Assembly: GCA_030669485.1 (NCBI GenBank) | Contig: DAOVDL010000056.1 | Coordinates: forward strand, 1 to 5,132 | Reading direction: 5' to 3' | Source: Candidatus Bathyarchaeota archaeon | GTDB taxonomy: Archaea; Thermoproteota; Bathyarchaeia; Hecatellales; Hecatellaceae | DNA: 5,132 bases | Shown: piece after piece, positions 1 through 4,826 of the stretch | Layout: each line of letters starts with the position of its first letter | How positions within the stretch are numbered: position 1 is the stretch's first letter | The notes under the pieces: generated by a model | What the model was told of the DNA's origin: nothing | Database searches by the model: none | The model's input: only the letters and a program-made list of their open reading frames with translations | Position numbers and translations under genes: made by a program

Positions 1-327
1 TTCAAGATGCTGGTAAGCCTGTTTGATAGCGTCCTCAACATCTGGCGGCATCTCACCTTGAACTATAGCTCTTCTTATCCGCTTACCGCTTTTTCGCAGC
101 TGCTTCGTGTCACCAGTATTCAAGCTTGCAAGTTCGTTCTCTATTAATTCGTGGAGATCATTATGATCGAGAAGCCGCTCATATGCAATCGTGGTAATTG
201 CGAAGCCAGGAGGAACTTGCACGCCAAGATTTTCTAATTTCGCTAGTGAGGCATTCTTCCCCCCGACAAGATTAAATTGCTCAGGTTTTGTTTCGTTAAA
301 CCACAGCACATATTCATTCTCAGCCAT
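1..327 (-). CDS. ppsA: Phosphoenolpyruvate synthase, N-terminal fragment
   Basis: This is the first 109 codons of a gene that continues beyond the left edge. It starts MAENEYVLWF and carries LVGGKNASLAKL (about residues 20-31) followed by GVQVPPGFAIT (about 36-46), the signature start of the ATP-binding domain of PEP synthases and the related pyruvate phosphate dikinases. PEP synthase makes phosphoenolpyruvate from pyruvate and ATP, the entry step of gluconeogenesis in the cytoplasm. The phospho-histidine and PEP-binding domains lie outside the window, so dikinase is not fully excluded; the short N-terminus favours PEP synthase. The ATG at 325-327 is supported by a GGTGAG ribosome site 5 nt upstream. 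A tRNA-Arg gene lies just upstream on the same strand. Confidence 0.9.
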   Translation of the reverse strand, partial: MAENEYVLWFNETKPEQFNLVGGKNASLAKLENLGVQVPPGFAITTIAYERLLDHNDLHELIENELASLNTGDTKQLRKSGKRIRRAIVQGEMPPDVEDAIKQAYQHLE

Positions 328-332
328 ACATA

Positions 333-380
333 CTCACCTATAAAGGTCACATAAATCAAACAGGTGTAAATGATAAAAAG
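333..380 (-). promoter_or_regulatory. ppsA promoter and ribosome binding site
   Basis: On the minus strand, TTTTTATC at 379-372 is a TATA-like box that would place transcription start near 350, giving a leader of about 23 nt. GGTGAG at 338-333 is the Shine-Dalgarno site. The same T-rich run could end the upstream tRNA-Arg transcript. The TATA call rests on composition and spacing only. Confidence 0.4.
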
Positions 381-396
381 CTTAGGATTACTGTTA

Positions 397-492
397 TGGC
401 GGGCCCGAGGGGATTTGAACCCCTGATCTTCGGCTTTCTCCTTAGGAGTGAACCGAAGGCCGACGCGTTGATCCTGACTGCGCAACGGGCCC
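397..492 (-). tRNA. tRNA-Arg(UCG) with a 17-nt intron after position 37
   Basis: The 5' acceptor strand GGGCCCG (492-486) pairs with CGGGCCC, followed by discriminator G73 at 400 and an encoded CCA at 399-397. The D arm is GCG/CGC with an 11-nt loop containing GG and A20, the usual arginine identity base. The anticodon stem TCGGC/GCCGA encloses C32 T33, anticodon TCG (456-454), G37, the intron and A38. The variable region is AGATC and the T arm is AGGGG-TTCAAAT-CCCCT. G73, A20 and the anticodon all agree on arginine; UCG reads CGA and probably other CGN codons. Odd points are U9, where a purine is usual, and a C13-A22 mismatch. G36-G37 makes it a plausible substrate of the Trm5 encoded at the right edge. 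Confidence 0.95.
436..452 (-). other. tRNA-Arg intron, canonical 37/38 position
   Basis: Seventeen bases separate G37 (453) from A38 (435). A bulge-helix-bulge forms: the anticodon stem, a 3-nt bulge AAA on the 3' side, a 4-bp helix CTTC (positions 32-35) with GGAG in the intron, then the 3-nt bulge GGT. Cutting after the second base of each bulge gives exactly a 7-nt anticodon loop. The inner helix is almost absent. The intron can also fold alone as CTCC-TAA-GGAG. Confidence 0.9.
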
Positions 493-509
493 ATTGAGGT
501 TAGGTATAC

Positions 510-517
510 TTTTTAAA
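510..517 (-). promoter_or_regulatory. TATA box of tRNA-Arg
   Basis: The minus strand reads TTTAAAAA at 517-510, centred about 22 nt upstream of the first tRNA base. This implies initiation at or very close to the mature 5' end. Confidence 0.5.
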
Positions 518-536
518 TGTTCGTTGACATTATGGC

Positions 537-588
537 TAGTATAGCCTCAGGATTTTATGGGGTTACTTAAATTTAAAAGGCTATGCTA
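537..588. repeat. Inverted decamer pair around the PRTase gene promoter (candidate operator)
   Basis: GGCTATACTA reads on the minus strand at 546-537 and GGCTATGCTA on the plus strand at 579-588, matching at nine of ten bases in opposite orientation. They flank the TATA-like box at 572-579, and the second copy lies between TATA box and expected start. The first copy is also part of a short palindrome, GGCTA-GTA-TAGCC (534-546). The position suits an autoregulatory site for the HTH protein encoded downstream. No binding evidence is available. Confidence 0.4.
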
Positions 589-607
589 CTAGATTTAAGG
601 GTGGTGA
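572..607 (+). promoter_or_regulatory. Promoter and ribosome binding site of the HTH-PRTase gene
   Basis: TTTAAAAG at 572-579 is a good archaeal TATA box and predicts a start near 600. GGTGA at 603-607 lies 5 nt before ATG 613. An upstream in-frame ATG at 583 would fall before the predicted transcript start and has no ribosome site, so it is not used here as the start. Confidence 0.55.
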
Positions 608-612
608 ACTGG

Positions 613-1344
613 ATGGAAACACATTCAAGAGATCTAGAGTTCCGTTTAATGACCATTAAGCTGCTTCACACCGTTAAGAAAATGTATACTTATAGAGAGA
701 TATCTCAGTGGACTGGTCTGCCAGTTACGGTTCTGAGCCGCTACGTGAAGGGACATGTGCTTCCCACATCTAACCGGGCCAAGGAGATATGGCAGGCCCT
801 TCAGAAGGTTGCTGACCTAGAGAGCACTCTTTCCTCCCGAATTAAGTTCAATGAGCAAGGTTATTTTGATAACACACAGATCATCAACGACATACCCTTG
901 CTTCGCTTGGCTACACAGTTCGCGGTATCTAAGTTTGCTGGGCGCCGGATAACTAAGGTTTTAACAGCGGCCGTGGATGGTATACCTCTTGCTACGTTGG
1001 TGGCTAACTCTTTGGATGTGGATTTAGTGGTAGCTAAAAGGGAGCGGGAGGTAGGTGTTAAGGAGTATATTGAGGAGAGCTATGTGCCAGTGGACTCAGG
1101 GGTGGTGGTGACCTACTACATTCCGAGGGATGCATTGAAGAAGGGAGATGGTGTCTTGGTGATTGATGATATTATCAGAACAGGGGAGACTCAGCGGGCG
1201 CTCATCCGCCTTGCAGATAAGGTTCGAGCTGAACTGGCTGGAATCTTCATCCTCATCTCCGTGGGTGAAGAGTGGAAGGAAAAACTAGAGATCCCTCCGA
1301 ACTGCCCCTTAGAAACCCTATCAAATATACAACCGAAAGCCTGA
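613..1344 (+). CDS. gfcR: HTH-phosphoribosyltransferase regulator, GfcR/PyrE-like
   Basis: This is a 243-residue protein in two parts. Residues about 24-55 look like a helix-turn-helix (YREISQWTGLPVTVLSRYVKG), close to the N-terminus as in archaeal regulators of the PyrE-like/GfcR family. Residues about 95-220 form a type I phosphoribosyltransferase domain with the PRPP-binding motif VLVIDDIIRTGET (181-193). GfcR of haloarchaea uses this fold as a DNA-binding regulator of sugar-degradation genes rather than as an orotate transferase, so a sensor of PRPP or a nucleotide is the best guess here. An enzymatic purine or orotate role cannot be excluded, because the PRPP loop looks intact. It is transcribed away from tRNA-Arg and ppsA and converges with mtnA, with 7 nt between the stop codons. 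The symbol is by family resemblance only. Confidence 0.8.
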   Translation: METHSRDLEFRLMTIKLLHTVKKMYTYREISQWTGLPVTVLSRYVKGHVLPTSNRAKEIWQALQKVADLESTLSSRIKFNEQGYFDNTQIINDIPLLRLATQFAVSKFAGRRITKVLTAAVDGIPLATLVANSLDVDLVVAKREREVGVKEYIEESYVPVDSGVVVTYYIPRDALKKGDGVLVIDDIIRTGETQRALIRLADKVRAELAGIFILISVGEEWKEKLEIPPNCPLETLSNIQPKA

Positions 1345-1351
1345 GACCTGC

Positions 1352-2374
1352 TCACTTTAATGAGCCCCTAATCTCTTTAGGGGTTGAGGCTATGATACCC
1401 TTCTCAGTTATTATGTTGGTCACCAGATGGGGTGGGGTGACATCGAAGGCAGGGTTGAGAACATTAGTACCCTTCGCCGCTGTTCGGATCCCTTGGAACT
1501 CAAGCACCTCTTTTGGGTTTCGTTCCTCAATGGTGATATTTCCCAACGACCCCTCAGCGTCTATGGTTGAGGTTGGAGCTGCCACATAGAAGGGGATCCC
1601 ATGCTCCTTGGCGAGAACCGCTATGGTGTATGTTCCCACTTTATTTATCACGTGACCAGACGTTAAGATACGGTCTGCACCCAAGATTACTTTGTTAATC
1701 ATACCTTTCTGCATCACATAGCCTACCATGCTGTCAGTTATCAAGGTTGTAGGAATTTTCTTCCGCCTCAACTCGAAAGTTGTGAGGCGAGCTCCCTGGA
1801 GGAGGGGCCTTGTCTCCGTGTTAATAACCTTGATCTTCTTTCCCTGCCGATGAGCCTCCATTATGACACCTAGCGCGGTACCGTAACGTACCGTGGCGAG
1901 TTCACCAGCATTGCAGTGGGTGAGTACTGTATCTCTATTGCTGATGAGTTTTGCACCCCTTCGGCTCAGCTCCGCATTCACTTCAGTGTCCTTCTGAACT
2001 AATGCTAAGCACCGCTTAACGATGAGCATCCTAAAGCTTCTAACATCACCTGAGTAGCCCCTCGCCTCGTTCAAGATTGTGTCAATTGAGTTGAAGAGAT
2101 TAACTGCAGTGGGTCTTGTTTCTTTTATAAGGGCCGCAGCTTGATTCAGTTCGCAGAAGAGAGCATTCACCGTCTTGGCCTTTGATCGGTACGCAGCTTG
2201 GGCTAGGGCTAAAGCTGCTGCTGCTCCAAGGAGAGGAGCTCCTCTTATACTCAGCCTCTTTATTGCTTTAGCTATCTCCTTTGGAGTTCTGAGCGTTAGA
2301 TATACCAAGCTACTTGGAAGCATGGTCTGATCTACGGTGACTACAACACCTTTACTCCACTTTATGGTCTCCAT
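1352..2374 (-). CDS. mtnA: S-methyl-5-thioribose-1-phosphate isomerase (MtnA family)
   Basis: The 340-residue protein is full length for the aldose-phosphate isomerase family related to eIF2B. It converts methylthioribose-1-phosphate to methylthioribulose-1-phosphate in methionine salvage. Visible family motifs are RGAP (44-47), ETRPTAVNLF (85-94), THCNAGELAT with the catalytic Cys154 (152-161), ETRPLLQGARLT (187-198), LGADRI with the catalytic Asp234 (231-236), NKVGTYTIAVLAK (244-256) and NPAFDVTPPHL (307-317). ETRPLLQGARLT and the ending fit MtnA better than ribose-1,5-bisphosphate isomerase, the nearest archaeal relative, though a related pentose substrate remains possible. The start MRTIEW-like METIKW agrees with the family. 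No Shine-Dalgarno site lies at normal spacing, so translation may be leaderless. Confidence 0.88.
   Translation of the reverse strand: METIKWSKGVVVTVDQTMLPSSLVYLTLRTPKEIAKAIKRLSIRGAPLLGAAAALALAQAAYRSKAKTVNALFCELNQAAALIKETRPTAVNLFNSIDTILNEARGYSGDVRSFRMLIVKRCLALVQKDTEVNAELSRRGAKLISNRDTVLTHCNAGELATVRYGTALGVIMEAHRQGKKIKVINTETRPLLQGARLTTFELRRKKIPTTLITDSMVGYVMQKGMINKVILGADRILTSGHVINKVGTYTIAVLAKEHGIPFYVAAPTSTIDAEGSLGNITIEERNPKEVLEFQGIRTAAKGTNVLNPAFDVTPPHLVTNIITEKGIIASTPKEIRGSLK
1363..1385. other. Stem-loop at the end of two convergent genes
   Basis: CCCCTAA (1365-1371) pairs perfectly with TTAGGGG (1377-1383) across a TCTCT loop, extended by a G-T and an A-T pair to nine pairs. It sits about 20 nt past the HTH-PRTase stop and inside the last codons of mtnA. 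It may stabilise 3' ends or help end the plus-strand transcript. No T-tract follows on either strand, so it is not called a terminator. Confidence 0.4.
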
Positions 2375-2393
2375 GGTTGGATGGACATCCTAG

Positions 2394-2401
2394 AAATATT
2401 T
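2394..2401 (-). promoter_or_regulatory. Possible TATA box of mtnA
   Basis: The minus strand reads AAATATTT, centred about 23 nt upstream of the mtnA ATG. This fits a leaderless or nearly leaderless transcript and agrees with the missing ribosome site. A second A/T-rich element, GTTTTTAAC, lies slightly further upstream. Confidence 0.35.
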
Positions 2402-2466
2402 GAGCATAACAAGTTAAAAACGTCTTTAACTGGTTTGTTGAACTATGATGGGTGAAGAAAGGATGC

Positions 2467-2474
2467 TATATTAA
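2467..2474 (+). promoter_or_regulatory. TATA box upstream of the endonuclease gene
   Basis: TATATTAA is the clearest TATA box of the 2375-2618 gap. Its centre lies 26 nt before the ATG at 2496, so the predicted transcript begins at that ATG and reaches the endonuclease start after about 120 nt. Confidence 0.45.
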
Positions 2475-2495
2475 GGTGCCTCACACATAAAGAGA

Positions 2496-2609
2496 ATGAA
2501 ACATGGGTTGAATGCAATTATCTACCAATTGTTTACAAGGTTAGTAAACCTTTTGCGTGAAAAGAACTTGAACAGCAAGCTTAATGCATCTGATAGAGAA
2601 CTGAGGTAG
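2496..2609 (+). other. Candidate leaderless 37-codon ORF upstream of the endonuclease gene
   Basis: The reading frame begins ATG AAA CAT GGG, encodes 37 residues (MKHGLNAIIYQLF... rich in Leu, Asn and Lys) and stops at TAG 2607-2609. It is in the same frame as the endonuclease gene, with no base between this TAG and a possible TTG start. The support is the TATA box at exactly leaderless distance. No homology is recognised. It may be a chance ORF in a leader, a translated regulatory ORF, or an N-terminal part interrupted by one stop. Confidence 0.22.
2531..2552. repeat. Overlapping inverted repeats in the endonuclease gene leader
   Basis: GTTTAC (2531-2536) and GTAAAC (2544-2549) are perfect inverted halves around 7 nt. 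AAGGTT (2537-2542) and AACCTT (2547-2552) form a second perfect pair around AGTA. The two hairpins share bases and exclude each other. They could be an operator or an RNA switch in the leader. Function is unknown. Confidence 0.4.
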
Positions 2610-2618
2610 TTGAATAAG

Positions 2619-3194
2619 ATGATCTCGAATGATAAAGAGAAAGCTGAGAAACAAGGAGATAGCCAAAGCAATAAGGAGATTGTCAAGGGTAAACGGGAGA
2701 AGGAGAGGGTTTACGTCGACGACTCAGAATCTGTTGAACACCTCAAGGAGCGAGGTTACGGAATGATGCACCGAGGTCGCTTAGTATTATCCCCTTGTGA
2801 AGCACTTTACCTGATTGCAGATGGATGGCTGGAGGTCTGGGCGAAGCGTCCACAGAGGAAGTTGAGCTTTGAAGAGCTTTTGTCCACTTATTCCAAGGGT
2901 GACGCCACTGTATGGTCTAAGTATCTCATATACAGAGATCTTCGGGAACGTGGTTATGTTGTCAAGATGGGCTTTGGTCAAGGCTCTGAGTTCAGAGTCT
3001 ACGAACGCGGCTCCTATGGGCGGGCAGCAGCACGGATAATTATCTCAAGTGTTAAGGAGGGTGAACCCTTGCCAGTTGGCAACTTGGTGAAGATTCTAAG
3101 TAATGCTCTAAACATTAAGAAGAATATCATTCTTGGCGTTATAGAGAGAAGAGGCGAGATCGTCTATTATTCGCTTTCGCGATTCAATTTTTAG
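2619..3194 (+). CDS. endA: tRNA-splicing endonuclease subunit, probably structural (beta-type)
   Basis: The 191-residue protein has the tRNA-intron lyase architecture. A charged, lysine/glutamate-rich N-terminus of about 30 residues precedes an N-terminal domain (YVDDSESVEHLKERGYGM..., LSPCEALYLIADG), then the nuclease-fold domain with WSKYLIYRDLRERGYVVKMGFGQGSEFRVYERG and a final KKNIILGVIERRGEIVYYSLSR. The family uses a Tyr-His-Lys triad to cut bulge-helix-bulge introns. Tyr (residue 128) and a Lys (167 or 168) are present. The His expected ten residues after Tyr is Ala138, in a stretch AAARIIISS where catalytic subunits have an H-x-x-Y-L-V pattern. It is therefore most likely the non-catalytic partner of an alpha/beta enzyme. 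ATG 2619 is chosen; the in-frame TTG at 2610 sits 2 nt from GAGGT (2603-2607), too close for that ribosome site. Confidence 0.88.
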   Translation: MISNDKEKAEKQGDSQSNKEIVKGKREKERVYVDDSESVEHLKERGYGMMHRGRLVLSPCEALYLIADGWLEVWAKRPQRKLSFEELLSTYSKGDATVWSKYLIYRDLRERGYVVKMGFGQGSEFRVYERGSYGRAAARIIISSVKEGEPLPVGNLVKILSNALNIKKNIILGVIERRGEIVYYSLSRFNF

Positions 3195-4507
3195 GATATT
3201 TGAATTCTGCTCGGTATTTCCTCAGCAGTGACCTCAATTTCGTCTCTCTTGCCCATATTTCGGAGCTTGACCTTACCTTTCTCAAGCTCCCTGCGTCCAA
3301 CTATTACCGCATAGGGTATTCCAAGCCTGTCCGCGTACTCCAGTTGCCTTTTAAGGGATCGCATTTTGGTGTCCCAGTCCACCGATAGCCCTCTAGCTCT
3401 GAGGCGAGTAACCAGTTCAATGGTTTTTCCTCTCATGTCTTTACTCGCGGAAGCAACGAATAGTTGAGGGATTTGATTTAAGTTTGGGAAGAGCCTCGAC
3501 CGCTCTAGAGAAAGCATCAGCCTTTCGATGCCGCCTGCAACGCCAGTAGCAGGTAGATCCCGCCCGAAGACCTTGGTGAGGGTGTCGAACCTTCCGCCTC
3601 CGACTATTGCACCGATATCTTCTCCAACTTTATCATAAATCTCGAAGACATTGCCGTCGTAGTAACTTAACCCTCTTACAATACTCATATCAAGGATGCA
3701 GCTTTCACCCTTTTCAAAGGATCTAAGGGTATCAACCAGATCGGTTAACTCCTGTAAACCCTTCTTGATCCTTTCATTCTCATCGAAATCTTTCAGAACA
3801 GTTGCAATAGAATCTAAAGCCTTGCCTAAGGGAGCCTGAATGGATATAAAAGGTCGAATCTTATTCATCTGTGCTTTAGTAAGGCCAGCCTTGATGAACT
3901 GGCGGCTGAGCTCCTCTGGAGAGAGTTTTCGATACTTATCTATAACTCTTAAAGCAGCATCAAGCTCTACACCGGGCTTGACACCTATTTCTGTGAGGAA
4001 ACCCTCGGTGAGCTTCCTGTTACTGACCCGAGTTTCGAGGTCTTTAAGGCCAAAGCTAATGAGAATATCTTGGCTTAGAGAGATGACCTCAGCATCAGCT
4101 TCAGCTCCAGAGCTTCCGTAGATCTCAGCGTCCCACTGGTAGAAGCATCGATACCTACCGAACTGAGGCTCATCGTAACGCCACATATTTGAAACAGCTG
4201 CCAGCTTCATCGGAGTGATCCAATCAGGGTGACTTGCAACCATCCGACTTACACCGACAGTTAGATCGAACCTAAGCCCAAGATCTCTCCCCGCTTTATC
4301 CTTAAACCAATAGATCTCATCTTTGAGCTCAGGACCGCATTTAGCTTCAAGTGTCTCTAGACTCTCAATGGGAGATGGTTCAACGACTTGGAATCCGTAG
4401 CGGTGGAGATCTTCTAAGATCTTGCTTTTCACCCATAGAAGACGGGCTATATCATCTACTGTTAGATCTCTCATTCCCCTTGGCAGAGGAAAATTTCCCC
4501 TAGGCAA
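3191..4507 (-). CDS. hisS: Histidyl-tRNA synthetase
   Basis: The 438-residue class II synthetase charges tRNA-His with histidine. The N-terminus has PLPRGMRDL (7-15). GLRFDLTVGVSRMVA (77-91) is a conserved catalytic-core block. Motif 2 is WRYDEPQFGRYRCFYQWDAEI (109-129). The histidine-binding HisA block is RGLSYYDGNVFEI (278-290), where Ser and Asp replace the more usual Asp and Thr of RGLDYYTG. Motif 3 follows GGGRFDTL and ends GVAGGIERL (322-330). The anticodon-binding domain spans about 345-438. The open frame runs upstream to 4636, but those codons lie in the tRNA-Lys gene. The start taken is TTG 4507, preceded by AGGAG 8 nt upstream and placing the PRGMRD block at the usual distance. The stop overlaps the convergent endonuclease gene by 4 nt. 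Confidence 0.93.
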   Translation of the reverse strand: MPRGNFPLPRGMRDLTVDDIARLLWVKSKILEDLHRYGFQVVEPSPIESLETLEAKCGPELKDEIYWFKDKAGRDLGLRFDLTVGVSRMVASHPDWITPMKLAAVSNMWRYDEPQFGRYRCFYQWDAEIYGSSGAEADAEVISLSQDILISFGLKDLETRVSNRKLTEGFLTEIGVKPGVELDAALRVIDKYRKLSPEELSRQFIKAGLTKAQMNKIRPFISIQAPLGKALDSIATVLKDFDENERIKKGLQELTDLVDTLRSFEKGESCILDMSIVRGLSYYDGNVFEIYDKVGEDIGAIVGGGRFDTLTKVFGRDLPATGVAGGIERLMLSLERSRLFPNLNQIPQLFVASASKDMRGKTIELVTRLRARGLSVDWDTKMRSLKRQLEYADRLGIPYAVIVGRRELEKGKVKLRNMGKRDEIEVTAEEIPSRIQIS

Positions 4508-4515
4508 CTTCTCTT

Positions 4516-4541
4516 CTCCTGAAGGATCAGTTTGAATATAC
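4516..4541 (-). promoter_or_regulatory. hisS promoter and ribosome binding site
   Basis: GTATATTC (4541-4534) is a TATA-like box directly behind the tRNA-Lys 3' end, predicting initiation near 4511. AGGAG (4520-4516) lies 8 nt before the TTG start. That ribosome site would be transcribed only if initiation occurs earlier or if hisS is co-transcribed with tRNA-Lys, so the two signals compete and one may be fortuitous. Confidence 0.4.
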
Positions 4542-4564
4542 TGGCTATGGCGGGCCCGGAGGGA

Positions 4565-4595
4565 CTTCCAAACCGAGGTGCATTGAACCCGGAAA
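4565..4595 (-). other. tRNA-Lys intron 5 (31 nt, T loop, 59/60)
   Basis: TTCA (tRNA 54-57) pairs with TGGA (4570-4567), with the T stem as outer helix and bulges AAT and AGT. An inner stem CCGGG/CTCGG follows after two T-T mismatches. Excision restores the 7-nt loop TTCAAAT. The central helix can slide to six pairs. Confidence 0.82.
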
Positions 4596-4611
4596 TTTGA
4601 ACCCCCGACCA

Positions 4612-4640
4612 TTCCCCGCATAGGAGCAAGCCCCACTGCT
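4612..4640 (-). other. tRNA-Lys intron 4 (29 nt, 43/44)
   Basis: CCC (tRNA 39-41) pairs with GGG (4617-4615), with an A38-G mismatch as fourth pair. The bulges are GTA and AAT. The inner part has GCA/TGC and GGGG-CTTG-CTCC. Excision joins T43 to the variable region TGGTC. The motif is relaxed. Confidence 0.72.
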
Positions 4641-4646
4641 ACGGGT

Positions 4647-4660
4647 TCCTCCCAGAAGGC
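4647..4660 (-). other. tRNA-Lys intron 3 (14 nt, canonical 37/38)
   Basis: The intron lies between A37 and A38. CTCT (tRNA 32-35) pairs with GGAG (4652-4649). The bulges are TAG and GAA, and the anticodon stem is the outer helix. Only one closing pair remains inside, making this a very short intron. Confidence 0.85.
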
Positions 4661-4667
4661 TAAGAGC

Positions 4668-4687
4668 TACGGCCCAACCAAGTTGGT
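4668..4687 (-). other. tRNA-Lys intron 2 (20 nt, anticodon stem, 30/31)
   Basis: This is a textbook motif. The outer helix is GGAG/CTCT, the 3' bulge TAG, the central helix CGGC/GCCG, the 5' bulge GGA and the inner hairpin CCAAC-TTG-GTTGG. Excision joins G30 to G31 and completes the GCGGG strand of the anticodon stem. Confidence 0.88.
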
Positions 4688-4701
4688 CCGCCGCTCCACC
4701 T

Positions 4702-4729
4702 TTTCAGGGCGATCTCACTCAGTTAGCCT
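4702..4729 (-). other. tRNA-Lys intron 1 (28 nt, D loop, after C17)
   Basis: TCAG (tRNA 12-15) pairs with CTGA (4707-4704). The 3-nt bulges are ACA and AAA, and the inner helix is GGC/GCC directly adjacent. Cutting after the second base of each bulge yields the D loop AGAC-AGGTG. The outer helix is weak. Confidence 0.75.
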
Positions 4730-4770
4730 GTCTGAGCTACGGGCCCACTCAGGCTTATTATACACGATGC

Positions 4771-4778
4771 TTATTTTG
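4771..4778 (-). promoter_or_regulatory. Possible TATA box of tRNA-Lys
   Basis: The minus strand reads CAAAATAA at 4778-4771, centred about 28 nt upstream of the tRNA start. A better-looking TATAATAAG at 4762-4754 is too close to the gene to be used. Confidence 0.35.
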
Positions 4779-4826
4779 TTTTTCCTTCAAACGAATAGAA
4801 GATCCTCGTTAAATCCAAGCATCACA

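Larger units (their letters stand above)
4548..4746 (-). tRNA. tRNA-Lys(CUU) interrupted by five introns
   Basis: The exons are 4746-4730, 4701-4688, 4667-4661, 4646-4641, 4611-4596 and 4564-4548 (17, 14, 7, 6, 16 and 17 nt). Joined, they make 77 nt. Acceptor GGGCCCG pairs with CGGGCCC, with G73 and encoded CCA. The D stem GCTC/GAGC has the 9-nt loop AGACAGGTG. The anticodon stem is GCGGG/CCCGT with one G-T pair and loop CTCTTAA, anticodon CTT (4664-4662). The variable region is TGGTC. The T arm is GGGGG-TTCAAAT-CCCTC with one G-T pair. CTT and G73 agree with lysine. A 27-nt-plus D region, a 43-bp gap in the anticodon stem and a split T loop exclude a simpler reading. Junctions were placed to satisfy both the mature fold and the cut rule of bulge-helix-bulge motifs; shifts of a base or two are possible at introns 1, 4 and 5. 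Confidence 0.88.

Noticed and set aside
243..494. 83-codon minus-strand ORF
   Set aside because: It overlaps tRNA-Arg and the ppsA start in another frame and shows no protein-like pattern.
583..612. ATG 583 as start of the HTH-PRTase
   Set aside because: It lies upstream of the start predicted from the TATA box and lacks a ribosome site; ATG 613 has both signals.
1272..1589. 105-codon plus-strand ORF over the convergent gene ends
   Set aside because: It is a shadow of mtnA codons on the opposite strand, with no recognisable motif.
2787..2981. 64-codon minus-strand ORF inside the endonuclease gene
   Set aside because: It is antisense to a well-supported family gene, with no promoter or ribosome site.
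3200..4121. Two plus-strand ORFs (3200-3388 and 3840-4121) antisense to hisS
   Set aside because: They are shadows of conserved HisRS blocks in the opposite strand.
4641..4667. Reading the tRNA at 4548-4746 as tRNA-Arg(UCU) from CTTCTGG
   Set aside because: No stem strands flank that loop in any splice arrangement, whereas CTCTTAA gives a full GCGGG/CCCGT stem with the lysine anticodon.
4548..4746. A degraded or pseudo tRNA with random insertions
   Set aside because: Every insertion is bounded by a splicing-type motif and every stem of the joined tRNA is intact, which decay would not preserve.
4754..4762. TATAATAAG as the tRNA-Lys promoter
   Set aside because: It lies only about 12 nt from the mature 5' end, so initiation would fall inside the tRNA.
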